From contig NZ_NPEA01000001.1 of NCBI RefSeq assembly GCF_002812205.1, positions 186,001-250,000 on the forward strand: a stretch of DNA of 64,000 nucleotides. Direction: 5' to 3'. A program made the translations under genes and the position numbers. Under the pieces are notes generated by a model, which did not search any database, had not been told where the DNA came from, and was given only the letters and a program-made list of their open reading frames with translations. This stretch comes from Leptospira neocaledonica (GTDB taxonomy: Bacteria > Spirochaetota > Leptospiria > Leptospirales > Leptospiraceae). Each line of letters starts with the position of its first letter. The stretch's first letter is position 1. Positions 1 to 8,357 of this stretch are shown one piece after another.

Positions 1-1
1 T

Positions 2-343
2 CGAGTGATAGAATCCAGAAAAACCAGTTTCCAAGAGTTAGAAAAAAATTGGGGAGAAGGAAGGGTATTCACAGGAGAAACTTTCCGCAAGTCAGGATTC
101 TTAGACTCCTGCGATTCCTTTTTAGACATATTACAAAATCTGAAAGAAGAACTTAAATCTAAAAAGATAGATGTGCGTTATTTACCGGGAACATATAGCT
201 GGAAGGATCTAATACAGGATTTAAAACCAGGAATGCAGCTCTCCAAACTTTCTTTCTTTCCTAAATTGAATGCGGAGAAGAAGCAGAACCCGTTAGAAGT
301 CCTACATCTCTCCGAGATTGCTCAGGAACTTTCGAATATTTGA
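2..343 (+). CDS. C-terminal part of an unidentified protein (truncated by window edge)
   Basis: The reading frame is open from the first bases of the window, so this is most likely the 3' end of a longer gene; a GTG at position 5 could be a start, but no ribosome binding site can be judged. About 113 residues are visible, mixed charged and hydrophobic, with no motif I recognise. The gene converges on the sua5-type gene, and the 128-nt gap between their stop codons holds a large imperfect inverted repeat. Function unknown. Confidence 0.5.
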   Translation, partial: RVIESRKTSFQELEKNWGEGRVFTGETFRKSGFLDSCDSFLDILQNLKEELKSKKIDVRYLPGTYSWKDLIQDLKPGMQLSKLSFFPKLNAEKKQNPLEVLHLSEIAQELSNI

Positions 344-359
344 GCATCAGAGAAAGATG

Positions 360-470
360 AGGCACAAAGTTTTTTTCACACAGGGCCACGGAGTCGCAGA
401 GTTTAAAATCGATACAATAAGAAATCTCCGTGACTTTGTGCCTCTGTGTGGAAATTCTCTGCGCCTCACT
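360..470. repeat. Dispersed CACGGAG/CGCAGAG-type inverted repeat, copy A
   Basis: This stretch between two convergent genes folds on itself. The outer arm AGGCACAAAG (360-369) is exactly complementary to CTTTGTGCCT (434-443). Inside it, CCACGGAG (386-393) pairs with CTCCGTG (426-432). It is built from short purine-rich words (CACGGAG, CGCAGAG, CACAAAG) that recur in a second intergenic copy at 3896-3975. It could act as a bidirectional terminator, but it lacks a clean T-run, so a mobile or REP-like dispersed repeat is the other reading. Confidence 0.7.
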
Positions 471-471
471 A

Positions 472-1404
472 CTATTCTTGCGCCTTCAGAATTCGGTTTA
501 AGAGCGCTTCTTTGCCGGCAGCATTTGCAGGTGGAAAACAATAAATTTTCGGAATCCCAAGGCGATCGCAGTCTCTAAAGAAAGAGTATAAATTTTTCAT
601 ATACTCGGAGTTATTTCTTAGATCCAAAGCAAATTTCCAACCCCTGGTCAGACCGATCCCGATCGCTGCAGATTCTCTATCAGGAGTTTGATTTTCTGAG
701 AAGATTACCTTTGCCTTGGGAGCATAATGTCTATATTTGAGTCCAGGGCTAGAAGGAGTTTCTCCTTCCTTCAGTTGACTATAGTCTTCTAAGTCCGAAA
801 CATATTTCTGTAATTCTTCCCATCCAAAATATCCGGGACGTAGAAGTTTAGGCGGTAAAACGGAAAAATCCGCAACAGTAGATTCTAAACCTATCTCTGG
901 TTCGGCGCCTTTTAAGATCAGATCTACTCTTCCATCAAACTCTGAGATCGCATCATCTAATCTAGTAATAGATGGTTGTCCAGAAAGATTTGCAGAAGGA
1001 GCAGAAACCGGTCCTCCAAAATAAGAAAGCATTTCCAAGGCCTTTGGATGAGAAGGAACTCTTACCGCTATTGTAGTCAGTCCCGTTGAAAAAACGGATT
1101 TATCCTTCTTCTTTAAAACCAGACTTAAAGGACCAGGCATACATTGTCTGATCAAGATCTTTGCAGTTTCCGGAACTTCTCCTATATCTGGAATGAGAGC
1201 AGGGTTTCCCAGATGAACGATGAGAGGATTATCCGCAGGACGATCTTTAATTTTATAAATTTCTAAACAAGAGGAAAGATTTCTGGAATCCGCACCGAGA
1301 CCATAAACAGTCTCAGTAGGAAATAGAACGATCCCCCCCTCTTTCAGCACTTTTGCCGCAAGGGAAGGATCTTCTGTGATGATTGTAGTTTTATTTTTTG
1401 ACAA
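472..1404 (-). CDS. Threonylcarbamoyl-AMP synthase, Sua5/YrdC family
   Basis: Makes threonylcarbamoyl-adenylate from threonine, bicarbonate and ATP, the first step of the t6A modification at position 37 of ANN-decoding tRNAs; cytoplasmic. At 310 residues it has the long Sua5 architecture: an N-terminal YrdC domain (about 1-200, with the early FPTETVYGLG segment, KxRP loop and the SAPSANLSG segment) followed by the smaller C-terminal Sua5 domain after the SSPGLKYRHYAP linker. The shorter TsaC form lacks the second domain. Its start overlaps the end of the upstream GH18 gene by 14 nt, suggesting translational coupling. Confidence 0.9.
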   Translation of the reverse strand: MSKNKTTIITEDPSLAAKVLKEGGIVLFPTETVYGLGADSRNLSSCLEIYKIKDRPADNPLIVHLGNPALIPDIGEVPETAKILIRQCMPGPLSLVLKKKDKSVFSTGLTTIAVRVPSHPKALEMLSYFGGPVSAPSANLSGQPSITRLDDAISEFDGRVDLILKGAEPEIGLESTVADFSVLPPKLLRPGYFGWEELQKYVSDLEDYSQLKEGETPSSPGLKYRHYAPKAKVIFSENQTPDRESAAIGIGLTRGWKFALDLRNNSEYMKNLYSFFRDCDRLGIPKIYCFPPANAAGKEALLNRILKAQE

Positions 1405-2977
1405 GATCCTGGGTATTCTTGGCTTCTTCCTGACCTTCTTCCGGAGGAGCTTGTTTTACGTCAGGAGTAGGAGCCACAGGCTGTTTTGCCTTAGGAACCG
1501 GAGGAAGTTTATTAGTCACAAGTAATTCTAGGTAATCGTTGATGCCTGGATCATTATCAGATAATAACTGCCAAAAAGAGAATCCACCTATATCATAAGA
1601 TCTTAATAAGGTCATTTTCTCTTCGAAAGCTTTTCTGTTCATGAAGAAAGCTACACGATCACAACCTTCCGACTTGTACCAGATACTTGGATCTTCGTAA
1701 GTTTTACCTTCGTGAACCCAGCTGAACTTGGAAAGATTTGTCCAAGATCCAGAGTTCTTATTATCAGCTAAAACTTGGCTGATATTCGTAGGCTGTTTGG
1801 TCACACCAAGTTGTTGGCGTTTTAATGCATCGGACCAATATACAGACTTAATCTTTGCATTACAATTCAAAGCCCAATCGTATCCGTAAGTAGGAATCGC
1901 CATGTACAATTTTTTAGCAGGAACTCTTTCTTTAGCGTAAGTGATGATATTTCGGATCCAAACATTAGGAGCCTGAGGGCCAGGTCCCGGGTTTCTATAC
2001 TTACGAGGATGAAGCTCATAAGCCATCACTTTTACACGGTCTGCATGTTTTGCTAAGAAAGCGTAATCATGGGTCATCGGACCTCTCCAATTCTCGGCAA
2101 AGTCCATATTAATTTTTTCTTTTAAACCCTTACATGCTTTTTGGCTGGATTTTTTAGCCGCAGTTTTAGGGTGAACAGCAACGGAAAGAAGTTTACCACG
2201 TTTATGGATCTCTTTGGAAAGAAGAACGATGAACTCCTCAAACTTTTCTTTTTTCTCGCAGCTCATTCCTTCGTAATCTATATCAATACCGTCAAAATTA
2301 TAAGTATCAACTTCGTATAGAATATTCTGGATATGTTTATCTCTGATATCGTTACGTCCGTTCAAACCTATGTTCTCGGAGATTTTTTCATTCTTATTTT
2401 CCCAGCGGAAAATTGTAGGAATGATCTTAACTTTTGGGTTTAAGGATTTAAGTTCAGCAACGCGTGCATGTTTTTGAGCGGATCCCCAAAGAGAATAAAG
2501 ATCTCCGCTATTTGTTTCTCTTCCTTTGAATCCATAAATAAACGGATGGATCTCATTGTATAGATGAACAGTACGTTTCATCGCTTCATAGTCCGAGAAC
2601 CAAGTAGAAGCTCTGAAAGCAGGATCGTCTTCAGACTCAGGCTCGGAAGAACTTACAGTATTGGAAGTCCCATCAGACTCTGAACTAGCATTGTTAGAAT
2701 TCCACCATTTCTTCCAAGATTCCCAAGCACCCTCTGTAGGAGCCAGGTCCGATTTTAAAGTAGTATTTTGAAATGCTACCTGCTCTGTTCCAGCTTGGGC
2801 AGAACTAGGCTTAGGATCTGCCTTTAAGGCTTGGAGTCCTAGATAAAAAGAAATTCCGGAAAGTACCAACCAAGTCAGACTCACTAGGCTTGATTGCCAG
2901 ATAGGCTGTTTTTTAGGTTGGTATGGCACTGGACGGCTTAAGTCCTCTGGGGTGTAAGGTTCATCGTTTGGATTCAT
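1391..2977 (-). CDS. Membrane-anchored glycoside hydrolase family 18 protein
   Basis: A predicted sugar hydrolase of the chitinase-like GH18 fold, 528 aa. A cytoplasmic tail of about 29 residues is followed by one transmembrane segment (about 30-50), a low-complexity Ser/Glu-rich linker (about 85-120), and the GH18 barrel. The catalytic signature DxxDxDxE is intact at residues 229-236 (DGIDIDYE), with Glu236 as proton donor. The C-terminus is a Pro/Lys/Gln-rich tail. The domain faces the periplasm, so peptidoglycan or another N-acetylglucosamine polymer is a likelier substrate than environmental chitin; this is inference. It overlaps sua5 by 14 nt. Confidence 0.85.
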   Translation of the reverse strand: MNPNDEPYTPEDLSRPVPYQPKKQPIWQSSLVSLTWLVLSGISFYLGLQALKADPKPSSAQAGTEQVAFQNTTLKSDLAPTEGAWESWKKWWNSNNASSESDGTSNTVSSSEPESEDDPAFRASTWFSDYEAMKRTVHLYNEIHPFIYGFKGRETNSGDLYSLWGSAQKHARVAELKSLNPKVKIIPTIFRWENKNEKISENIGLNGRNDIRDKHIQNILYEVDTYNFDGIDIDYEGMSCEKKEKFEEFIVLLSKEIHKRGKLLSVAVHPKTAAKKSSQKACKGLKEKINMDFAENWRGPMTHDYAFLAKHADRVKVMAYELHPRKYRNPGPGPQAPNVWIRNIITYAKERVPAKKLYMAIPTYGYDWALNCNAKIKSVYWSDALKRQQLGVTKQPTNISQVLADNKNSGSWTNLSKFSWVHEGKTYEDPSIWYKSEGCDRVAFFMNRKAFEEKMTLLRSYDIGGFSFWQLLSDNDPGINDYLELLVTNKLPPVPKAKQPVAPTPDVKQAPPEEGQEEAKNTQDLVKK

Positions 2978-3129
2978 TTGAGCTCTATATATTTATCGAA
3001 TCGTGGAGGCTAAAAGTAAAGCACCGACTCTCTTCCAGTGATTTATAGTTGGCCTGTCTGTCAAACGTTTGTGGGAATCCCATCTGTTCTTTGATTGACA
3101 GAGACTTAATTCGCAAGATTTTTCCTCAG

Positions 3130-3843
3130 ATGCAGTTTCACCGGCCCTTCAAACTATTTTTCGTTTTAGGATCCATCTTCATAACCTTCCTTTTGATGGC
3201 AGAAGTGACCGGCTCCAAATGGTTCCAAGTGCTGATCGGGAACAAGGCATTAACTATGACTTTGGGAGTGATTCCCTTCCCCATTACGTTTATCGTAACG
3301 GATCTTTTGAATGAATATTATGGAAGAAGAGGTGTCAGATACCTCACTCTAGTCGGAATGGTAATGATCGTTTTGGCATTCTTCCTTCTGCAACTAGACA
3401 TGGCAATTCCTGCCGCAGGAAATTCACCCGTAGACGATCATTCGTTTCAGGTTGTATTCTTTAACACAGGGCAAGTGATCACGGGATCTATCGTGGCCTA
3501 CTTGATTGGGCAGTTAGTGGATATCCAAGTTTTCCATTTGATCCGTAAAAAAACCAAAAATAAACTTCTATGGCTGAGAGCCACAGGTTCCACGATCTTC
3601 TCCCAACTATTGGATTCTTATGTCGTCATCTTTGTTGCGTACTGGGGAACCTATGATTTCCAAACTCTGAATTCTATTTCTTATACCAACTTCTTCTATA
3701 AGATCTTTATTGCGATCGGGATCACTCCTTTGATCTACCTCGCCCATTACTGGATCGAAAGATATCTAGGAGAAGACGCTCATAAAATGGCAGAAGCAGC
3801 TCTCAAAGAAGGAAAAGAAGAAGTCCAACCTTATCCCGGTTAA
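3130..3843 (+). CDS. Queuosine precursor transporter, YhhQ family
   Basis: An integral membrane protein of about six hydrophobic segments that matches the YhhQ/DUF165 family, which imports 7-cyano-7-deazaguanine-type precursors for queuosine in tRNA. The segment ITFIVTDLLNEYYGRR (T-D-L-N-E-Y-G) is the family hallmark. I chose ATG 3130 (237 aa, close to the family's length); the frame stays open to a TTG at 3049 that would add 27 residues without a recognisable role, and neither start has a strong ribosome binding site. It is transcribed divergently from the GH18 gene and converges on a VOC gene. Confidence 0.85.
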   Translation: MQFHRPFKLFFVLGSIFITFLLMAEVTGSKWFQVLIGNKALTMTLGVIPFPITFIVTDLLNEYYGRRGVRYLTLVGMVMIVLAFFLLQLDMAIPAAGNSPVDDHSFQVVFFNTGQVITGSIVAYLIGQLVDIQVFHLIRKKTKNKLLWLRATGSTIFSQLLDSYVVIFVAYWGTYDFQTLNSISYTNFFYKIFIAIGITPLIYLAHYWIERYLGEDAHKMAEAALKEGKEEVQPYPG

Positions 3844-3872
3844 AAGTTTGTACAAAGATTCACTGAGAAACT

Positions 3873-3895
3873 AAGGTCAAAAAAACCAAGACCTT
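3873..3895. other. Stem-loop downstream of the yhhQ-like gene
   Basis: AAGGTC (3873-3878) and GACCTT (3890-3895) form a perfect 6-bp stem with an 11-nt A-rich loop, 30 nt after the stop codon. There is no T-run, so termination is possible but not demonstrated. It directly precedes the larger repeat at 3896. Confidence 0.4.
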
Positions 3896-3975
3896 CTACT
3901 CTTTGTGGCTCCGTGACTCTGTGCGCCAATTATAACAGTTTTAATAGCACGCAGAGTCGCAAAGACGCCAAGAGT
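3896..3975. repeat. Dispersed CACGGAG/CGCAGAG-type inverted repeat, copy B
   Basis: A second copy of the family seen at 360-470, again between convergent stop codons. The left arm (3896-3925) carries CTTTGTGG, CTCCGTGAC and TCTGTGCG; the right arm (3948-3974) carries CGCAGAGTCGCAAAGACGCC and is an imperfect reverse complement. The best-matched block is GACTCTGTGCG (3915-3925) against CGCAGAGTC (3950-3958), with a 22-nt AT-rich loop. Shared words with copy A include CTCCGTGAC and GAGTCGCA. Confidence 0.7.
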
Positions 3976-3982
3976 TTTACAA

Positions 3983-4318
3983 TCAGTACAACCAGATCCG
4001 GTTTTTCCAAGGGTCTAGATAAGAAGAATACTTACTGGTTTCCGATTCCTTCTCAAATCCAAAGCTTAATAGTTTGGTTTCGAATAAAGGGACCTTCTCC
4101 CGATCAATTTTCCAAACGAGGGTGCCGGGAGATACGGGACAGTCTTCCGTTTCTTTACTAAAGATCACTCTTTGGTTTTCGAAAAATAGAAGTTCAGCAT
4201 GACCAGGACTAAAAACTTGGACTTCTCCGCCGAAAAGTTCAGAATAAAGTTTTGCCGCTTCGGTACAATTTTCGGCCTTTAAACTGGCTCCAAAAAAACT
4301 AAGGGAGTGTTGGTCCAT
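3983..4318 (-). CDS. VOC-superfamily (glyoxalase/bleomycin-resistance fold) protein
   Basis: A 111-residue single-domain protein with the opening typical of VOC proteins: a beta strand, then an EAAKLYSELFGGEV helix, then GHAELLFFENQRVIF, and a final YLDPWKNRIWLY strand. VOC proteins bind divalent metals and act as lyases, epimerases or resistance proteins; the substrate cannot be read from sequence. Canonical metal ligands are not obvious, and the protein is short for two betaalphabetabetabeta modules, so activity is uncertain. Its start codon lies 99 nt from the leuA start, on the opposite strand. Confidence 0.65.
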   Translation of the reverse strand: MDQHSLSFFGASLKAENCTEAAKLYSELFGGEVQVFSPGHAELLFFENQRVIFSKETEDCPVSPGTLVWKIDREKVPLFETKLLSFGFEKESETSKYSSYLDPWKNRIWLY

Positions 4319-4345
4319 GTATTAAGTCTAACCTCCGAAAGCGCA

Positions 4346-4389
4346 AAACCCGGTATTTATTGGGTTTACGGCCCAATTCAGACTATAAT
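4346..4389 (+). promoter_or_regulatory. Candidate leuA promoter with overlapping inverted repeat
   Basis: TTGGGT (4360-4365) and TATAAT (4384-4389) are spaced 18 nt apart, a good sigma70-like pair 29 nt before the leuA start. A perfect 6-bp inverted repeat AAACCC (4346-4351)/GGGTTT (4362-4367) covers the -35 element, the position expected for an operator. I recognise no regulator for it. Confidence 0.5.
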
Positions 4390-4417
4390 TTTGGAGTTAG
4401 GGAAGTTTTCCAAGCAT

Positions 4418-5935
4418 ATGAACTCAAATTTGGATTTTGTTCGGATTTTCGATACCACTCTCCGAGACGGAGAACAATGCCCAGGTGCGGCGATGAGCGA
4501 GAATGAGAAGATAGAGATCGCACTCCAACTCGCAAAAATGAATGTGGATGTGATCGAAGCAGGTTTCCCGGTTTCTTCTCCCGTCCAATTCCAAGCTGTC
4601 CAAAGAATTTCCAGAGAGATCGAAGGTCCAATCATAGCGGCACTCGCAAGAGCTGTCCGTCCTGATCTAGAAGCCGCTGCCAAAGCGATCATTCCCGCTA
4701 AAAAAAGAAGAATTCATACTTTTATCGCTTCTTCTCCCATTCATATGAAATTCAAATTAGGAAAGGATGCTTCCGAGGTTTTGAAAATGGCCGTAGAGGC
4801 TGTCAAAATCTGCAGAGATCATGTGGATGATGTGGAATTTTCTCCGGAGGATGCCACTCGCTCCGAGCCTGAGTTCCTAAGAGAACTTTGTGAAGCTGTG
4901 ATAGAAGCTGGTGCGACCACAATCAATATCCCGGACACTGTAGGATATACAACACCGTACGAGTACGGAGAATTATTCAAATTTTTGATCCAAAATGTGA
5001 AAGGAAGTGAGAAGGCGATCTTCTCCGCACATTGCCATAATGATCTAGGACTTGCTACTTCCAATAGTTTGGCTGCGATCCAAAACGGAGCAAGACAAGT
5101 AGAATGTACTGTAAACGGTATCGGAGAAAGAGCCGGAAATACCGCCATGGAAGAAGTAGTCATGGCACTTCGTACACGTAAGGATAAATTCGGAATACAA
5201 ACCAGGATCCAAACAGAAGAGATCGCAAAAGCTTCTTACCTGGTGAAAACGATCACCGGAATGGTAGTCCAACCGAATAAAGCGGTTGTGGGCGCAAATG
5301 CATTCGCTCATGAGTCAGGAATCCACCAAGACGGTGTTTTGAAAAATAGAGAAACCTATGAGATCATGACTCCTGAAAGTGTTGGGATCCAATCCAACCG
5401 TATGGTACTCGGAAGACATAGCGGAAGAGCCGGTTTCAAAGATAGGATCGTTCGTTTAGGATTTAGCCCTCACCCGGAAGAATTAGAAGCAGCCTACCAA
5501 AGATTTTTAGAAATTGCAGATCGTAAAAAGGAAATTTTTGACGAGGATATCCGCGCATTATTTGCTGATGAGTCCAGAAAATCTTCCAATGATAAATACG
5601 TATTAGAAAGTTTTCATGTAACTACCGGAACTAAGAGTACTCCTACTGCAAGTATCCGACTTTCCATCGAAGGAAATCACAAGGAAGAATCCGCTACGGG
5701 CGATGGTCCTGTAGATTCTATCTTTAAGGCAATCCAGAAAGCTACTATCTCCGATGTGGAACTCATTAAGCTCGTGATCTCTCCAGTAACAGAAGGACAA
5801 GACGCTTTGGCAGAAGCTTCCGTTACTTTAGAAAAACATGGAGAAAGAGTTGTAGGAAAAGCAAGCTCCACTGATATTATTGAGGCTTGTTCTCAAGCAT
5901 ATATCTCCGCATTAAATCGTTTTTCTATAAATTGA
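4418..5935 (+). CDS. leuA: 2-isopropylmalate synthase
   Basis: Condenses acetyl-CoA with 2-oxoisovalerate to 2-isopropylmalate, the first committed step of leucine synthesis. The DRE-TIM metallolyase opening RIFDTTLRDGEQ (residues 9-20, Arg16/Asp17) and the HCHNDLG metal-binding segment are intact, as is HESGIHQDG. The C-terminal third (from about residue 370) is a LeuA dimerisation/allosteric domain, suggesting leucine feedback control. ATG 4418 gives 505 aa, the usual length; an in-frame start at 4307 would add an unrelated leader and cross the promoter-like elements. A citramalate synthase is the main alternative, but the opening and the GERAGN segment favour LeuA. Confidence 0.9.
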   Translation: MNSNLDFVRIFDTTLRDGEQCPGAAMSENEKIEIALQLAKMNVDVIEAGFPVSSPVQFQAVQRISREIEGPIIAALARAVRPDLEAAAKAIIPAKKRRIHTFIASSPIHMKFKLGKDASEVLKMAVEAVKICRDHVDDVEFSPEDATRSEPEFLRELCEAVIEAGATTINIPDTVGYTTPYEYGELFKFLIQNVKGSEKAIFSAHCHNDLGLATSNSLAAIQNGARQVECTVNGIGERAGNTAMEEVVMALRTRKDKFGIQTRIQTEEIAKASYLVKTITGMVVQPNKAVVGANAFAHESGIHQDGVLKNRETYEIMTPESVGIQSNRMVLGRHSGRAGFKDRIVRLGFSPHPEELEAAYQRFLEIADRKKEIFDEDIRALFADESRKSSNDKYVLESFHVTTGTKSTPTASIRLSIEGNHKEESATGDGPVDSIFKAIQKATISDVELIKLVISPVTEGQDALAEASVTLEKHGERVVGKASSTDIIEACSQAYISALNRFSIN

Positions 5936-5945
5936 AAAAGTTTTG

Positions 5946-5970
5946 CCGAATTATGTTCGGTATCTATTTT
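5946..5970 (+). terminator. Weak terminator-like hairpin after leuA
   Basis: CCGAA (5946-5950) pairs with TTCGG (5956-5960) around a 5-nt loop, followed by TATCTATTTT. The stem is only 5 bp and the T-tract is interrupted. Confidence 0.35.
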
Positions 5971-6024
5971 CAAAATTCCTAGAAAAACCGTTGCCTTTTC
6001 CAAATTCAGGTAAAATCCTTTCTC

Positions 6025-6044
6025 AGTAGAACGACTGTTCTACT
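6025..6044. promoter_or_regulatory. Perfect 20-bp palindromic operator upstream of fadH
   Basis: AGTAGAACGACTGTTCTACT: 8-bp arms AGTAGAAC and GTTCTACT around GACT, 26 nt before the fadH-like start. The spacing and GAAC-n4-GTTC core resemble TetR-family operators, including those controlling fatty-acid oxidation genes. No TetR gene is in the window, so the regulator would act in trans. Confidence 0.6.
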
Positions 6045-6070
6045 CAAATAAAAAGAAAGGCGGACTGTGA

Positions 6071-8095
6071 ATGTCTTCTTTAGATATTTCCCCAATCTTT
6101 CGCCCGATATCCATCGGAGCCGAAACTATTCCAAATCGTATTATCATGGGATCCATGCACTTGGGTTTGGAGGGAATGCCCCATACCGCAGATAGAATGG
6201 CAGCATTTTATGGCAGAAGGTTCGAAGGAGGTGTTGGACTGATCACCACCGGAGGAATTTCGGTGAATGCGGAAGGAAAAGGTTCTAATATATTTTTTGA
6301 TTTCCAGAAGGAAGAAGACTGCGTAGAGCTTGAAAAAGTCGCCTCCGTTCTTAAACCAATGGGGATTTTCTGTGCTCAATTATTCCATGCAGGAAGATAC
6401 GCTTATCACAGAGAACTTGTAGGACCTTCTGCGCTACGCGCACCTATCAATCGATTCATACCAAAAGAGCTTTCAACAGAAGATGCTTGGAGAACCATCC
6501 GTGATTTCGGATCTTCCGCATTACGTGCAAAACAAGTAGGCTTCAGAGCGGTAGAAGTTATGGCTTCCGAAGGATATTTGGTAAACCAATTCTTCTCCGA
6601 AGTAACAAACAAAAGATCAGACGAATTCGGTGGTTCTCCTGAAAACCGCAGACGATTTGCGATCGAAACAATGAAAGAAGTGCGCAAACAAGTTGGCCCT
6701 GGCTTTCCCGTTATCGTTAGAATGTCCGGAATAGATTTGATCCCAGGCAACCCAAGCTTCGAAGAAGTGATCGCACTTGCAACAGAACTAAAGGAAGCGG
6801 GAGCGGATGCACTTAATATCGGGATCGGTTGGCATGAATCTCGTATTCCTACCATCTCTCAGTTAGTTCCAAGAGGTGCTTGGGCAAAAATCGCAGGGAA
6901 AGTAAAAAACGCAGTTCCAGGAATTCCAATCATCGCTTCCAACAGGATCAATATGCCGGAAACAATCATCCAAGTATTGAATGCCGGAGAAGCTGATATA
7001 GTGAGTATGGCAAGGCCATTTTTAGCGGATGCTGATATAGTAAATAAAATCAAAGAAAACCAAACGGAAAGGGTGAATACTTGCGTGGCTTGTAACCAAG
7101 CTTGTTTGGATCATACTTTCAAAGAAGAAATGGTTTCTTGTTTAGTAAATCCTTCTGCGAACAGAGAGTTGGAATGGAAATCTCTTCCACAAGCAAAAAG
7201 ACAAAGAGTGGTAGTAGTCGGTTCCGGTCCTGGAGGAATGGAATCCGCAAGAGTTGCCGCTTTACGTGGACATGAAGTCATTCTTCTAGAAGCTTCTGAA
7301 AAATTAGGAGGCCAATTGAATCTGGCAGCTGCTATCCCAGGTAAATTCGAATTTTTTGAAACAATCCGTTATTTCAAAAACGAACTTCCTCGTTTAAAAG
7401 TGGATATACGTCTGAACACAAAAGCAGATCTAAAATTGTTAGATGATCTTAAACCGGACGCAGTAATTTTTGCGACAGGCGTTCTTCCTAGAAACTTAAA
7501 TCTTCCTGGTCTGGACAAAAAACCTCATGCAAGTTATGTAGAGTTCCTGAATGGGACCTTCAAAGCAGGATCCAAGGTAGCCATTATCGGTGGTGGGGGA
7601 ATCGGTGTAGACGTGGCTCATAAACTCACCGAAGAAAAGGACCCGGATATTCCTACTTATTTTGAGAAGTATAATGTGAACTCTTATACTCAAGCTGCAA
7701 TCAAACCGGAAACGGCTCATAGGAAAGTTTCTATCTTAAGAAGGAATGGAAAAGTGGGAGCGGGCCTTGGAGCTACTACCTCTTGGGCACTTTTACAAGA
7801 ATTACAATCCAAAGGTGTGGATTTTCTTTCTTCACTTACTTATAAAGAAGTGAATGATAAAGGACTCGTAATCGAGACCAAAAAAGAAGGAGCAAAAACT
7901 TTGGAATGCGATTCTATCATTCTTTGCGCCGGACAAACAAGCGATGCTTCTTTATATGAAATTTTCAGCAAGGAAAGAAGTTCTATCCCTTCTTATCTGA
8001 TCGGTGGAGCAAAAGATGCTTCCGGAATAGATGCAAAAAGGGCCATGTTAGAAGGTTATTTAGCGGCAACCGGGATTGGAACGGAACAAAACTAA
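6071..8095 (+). CDS. fadH: 2,4-dienoyl-CoA reductase (NADPH), FadH type
   Basis: A 674-aa flavo-iron-sulfur enzyme that reduces 2,4-dienoyl-CoA during beta-oxidation of unsaturated fatty acids. Domain order is clear: an N-terminal old-yellow-enzyme FMN barrel (about 5-335, with FHAGRYA), a [4Fe-4S] cluster motif C338-x2-C341-x3-C345-x12-C358, then an FAD/NAD(P)H half starting with VVVVGSGPGGMESARVA (about 380). The four cysteines are all present. It stands alone downstream of a palindromic operator. Leptospira grows on long-chain fatty acids, so a role in their degradation is natural. A related enoate reductase is the alternative. Confidence 0.85.
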   Translation: MSSLDISPIFRPISIGAETIPNRIIMGSMHLGLEGMPHTADRMAAFYGRRFEGGVGLITTGGISVNAEGKGSNIFFDFQKEEDCVELEKVASVLKPMGIFCAQLFHAGRYAYHRELVGPSALRAPINRFIPKELSTEDAWRTIRDFGSSALRAKQVGFRAVEVMASEGYLVNQFFSEVTNKRSDEFGGSPENRRRFAIETMKEVRKQVGPGFPVIVRMSGIDLIPGNPSFEEVIALATELKEAGADALNIGIGWHESRIPTISQLVPRGAWAKIAGKVKNAVPGIPIIASNRINMPETIIQVLNAGEADIVSMARPFLADADIVNKIKENQTERVNTCVACNQACLDHTFKEEMVSCLVNPSANRELEWKSLPQAKRQRVVVVGSGPGGMESARVAALRGHEVILLEASEKLGGQLNLAAAIPGKFEFFETIRYFKNELPRLKVDIRLNTKADLKLLDDLKPDAVIFATGVLPRNLNLPGLDKKPHASYVEFLNGTFKAGSKVAIIGGGGIGVDVAHKLTEEKDPDIPTYFEKYNVNSYTQAAIKPETAHRKVSILRRNGKVGAGLGATTSWALLQELQSKGVDFLSSLTYKEVNDKGLVIETKKEGAKTLECDSIILCAGQTSDASLYEIFSKERSSIPSYLIGGAKDASGIDAKRAMLEGYLAATGIGTEQN

Positions 8096-8172
8096 AAACG
8101 AATATTAGCAAAAATTTATTTTCAACTTGGGATTACAGGTGTTATACTCTTAGACTTACTGGAGGGGTACGA

Positions 8173-8200
8173 TTGGACGTGCAAAGAATGTTCCGTCCAA
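8173..8200. other. Stem-loop downstream of fadH
   Basis: TTGGACG (8173-8179) and CGTCCAA (8194-8200) form a perfect 7-bp stem with a 14-nt loop, 78 nt after fadH. There is no T-run. It may end the fadH transcript or lie in the leader of the next gene. Confidence 0.35.
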
Positions 8201-8357
8201 CAGATTATTTCAGAAAGGTTTCCTAAAACATTCTCTAAACTAAGGTTTGTTTTGTGGCGAAGAAATGCCAAAACTATTCTTTCCCGTTGACTTTTTGCGG
8301 GTATGTTTCTTAATGGAAACCACATTTTCCTCTGGTTTCTTAGAGGAGTTACCTAAA

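Noticed and set aside
318..578. Plus-strand frame across the repeat at 360-470
   Set aside because: Translates the dispersed repeat and the antisense of sua5; no conserved features.
3913..4161. Plus-strand frame over copy B of the repeat and the VOC gene
   Set aside because: Starts in the repeat and runs antisense to the VOC gene.
4307..4417. Upstream extension of leuA to an in-frame start at 4307
   Set aside because: The extra 37 residues cover the promoter-like elements and lack similarity to the LeuA N-terminus.
6406..6855. 149-codon minus-strand frame inside fadH
   Set aside because: Mirrors the FMN-barrel coding sequence; no ribosome binding site and no plausible fold.
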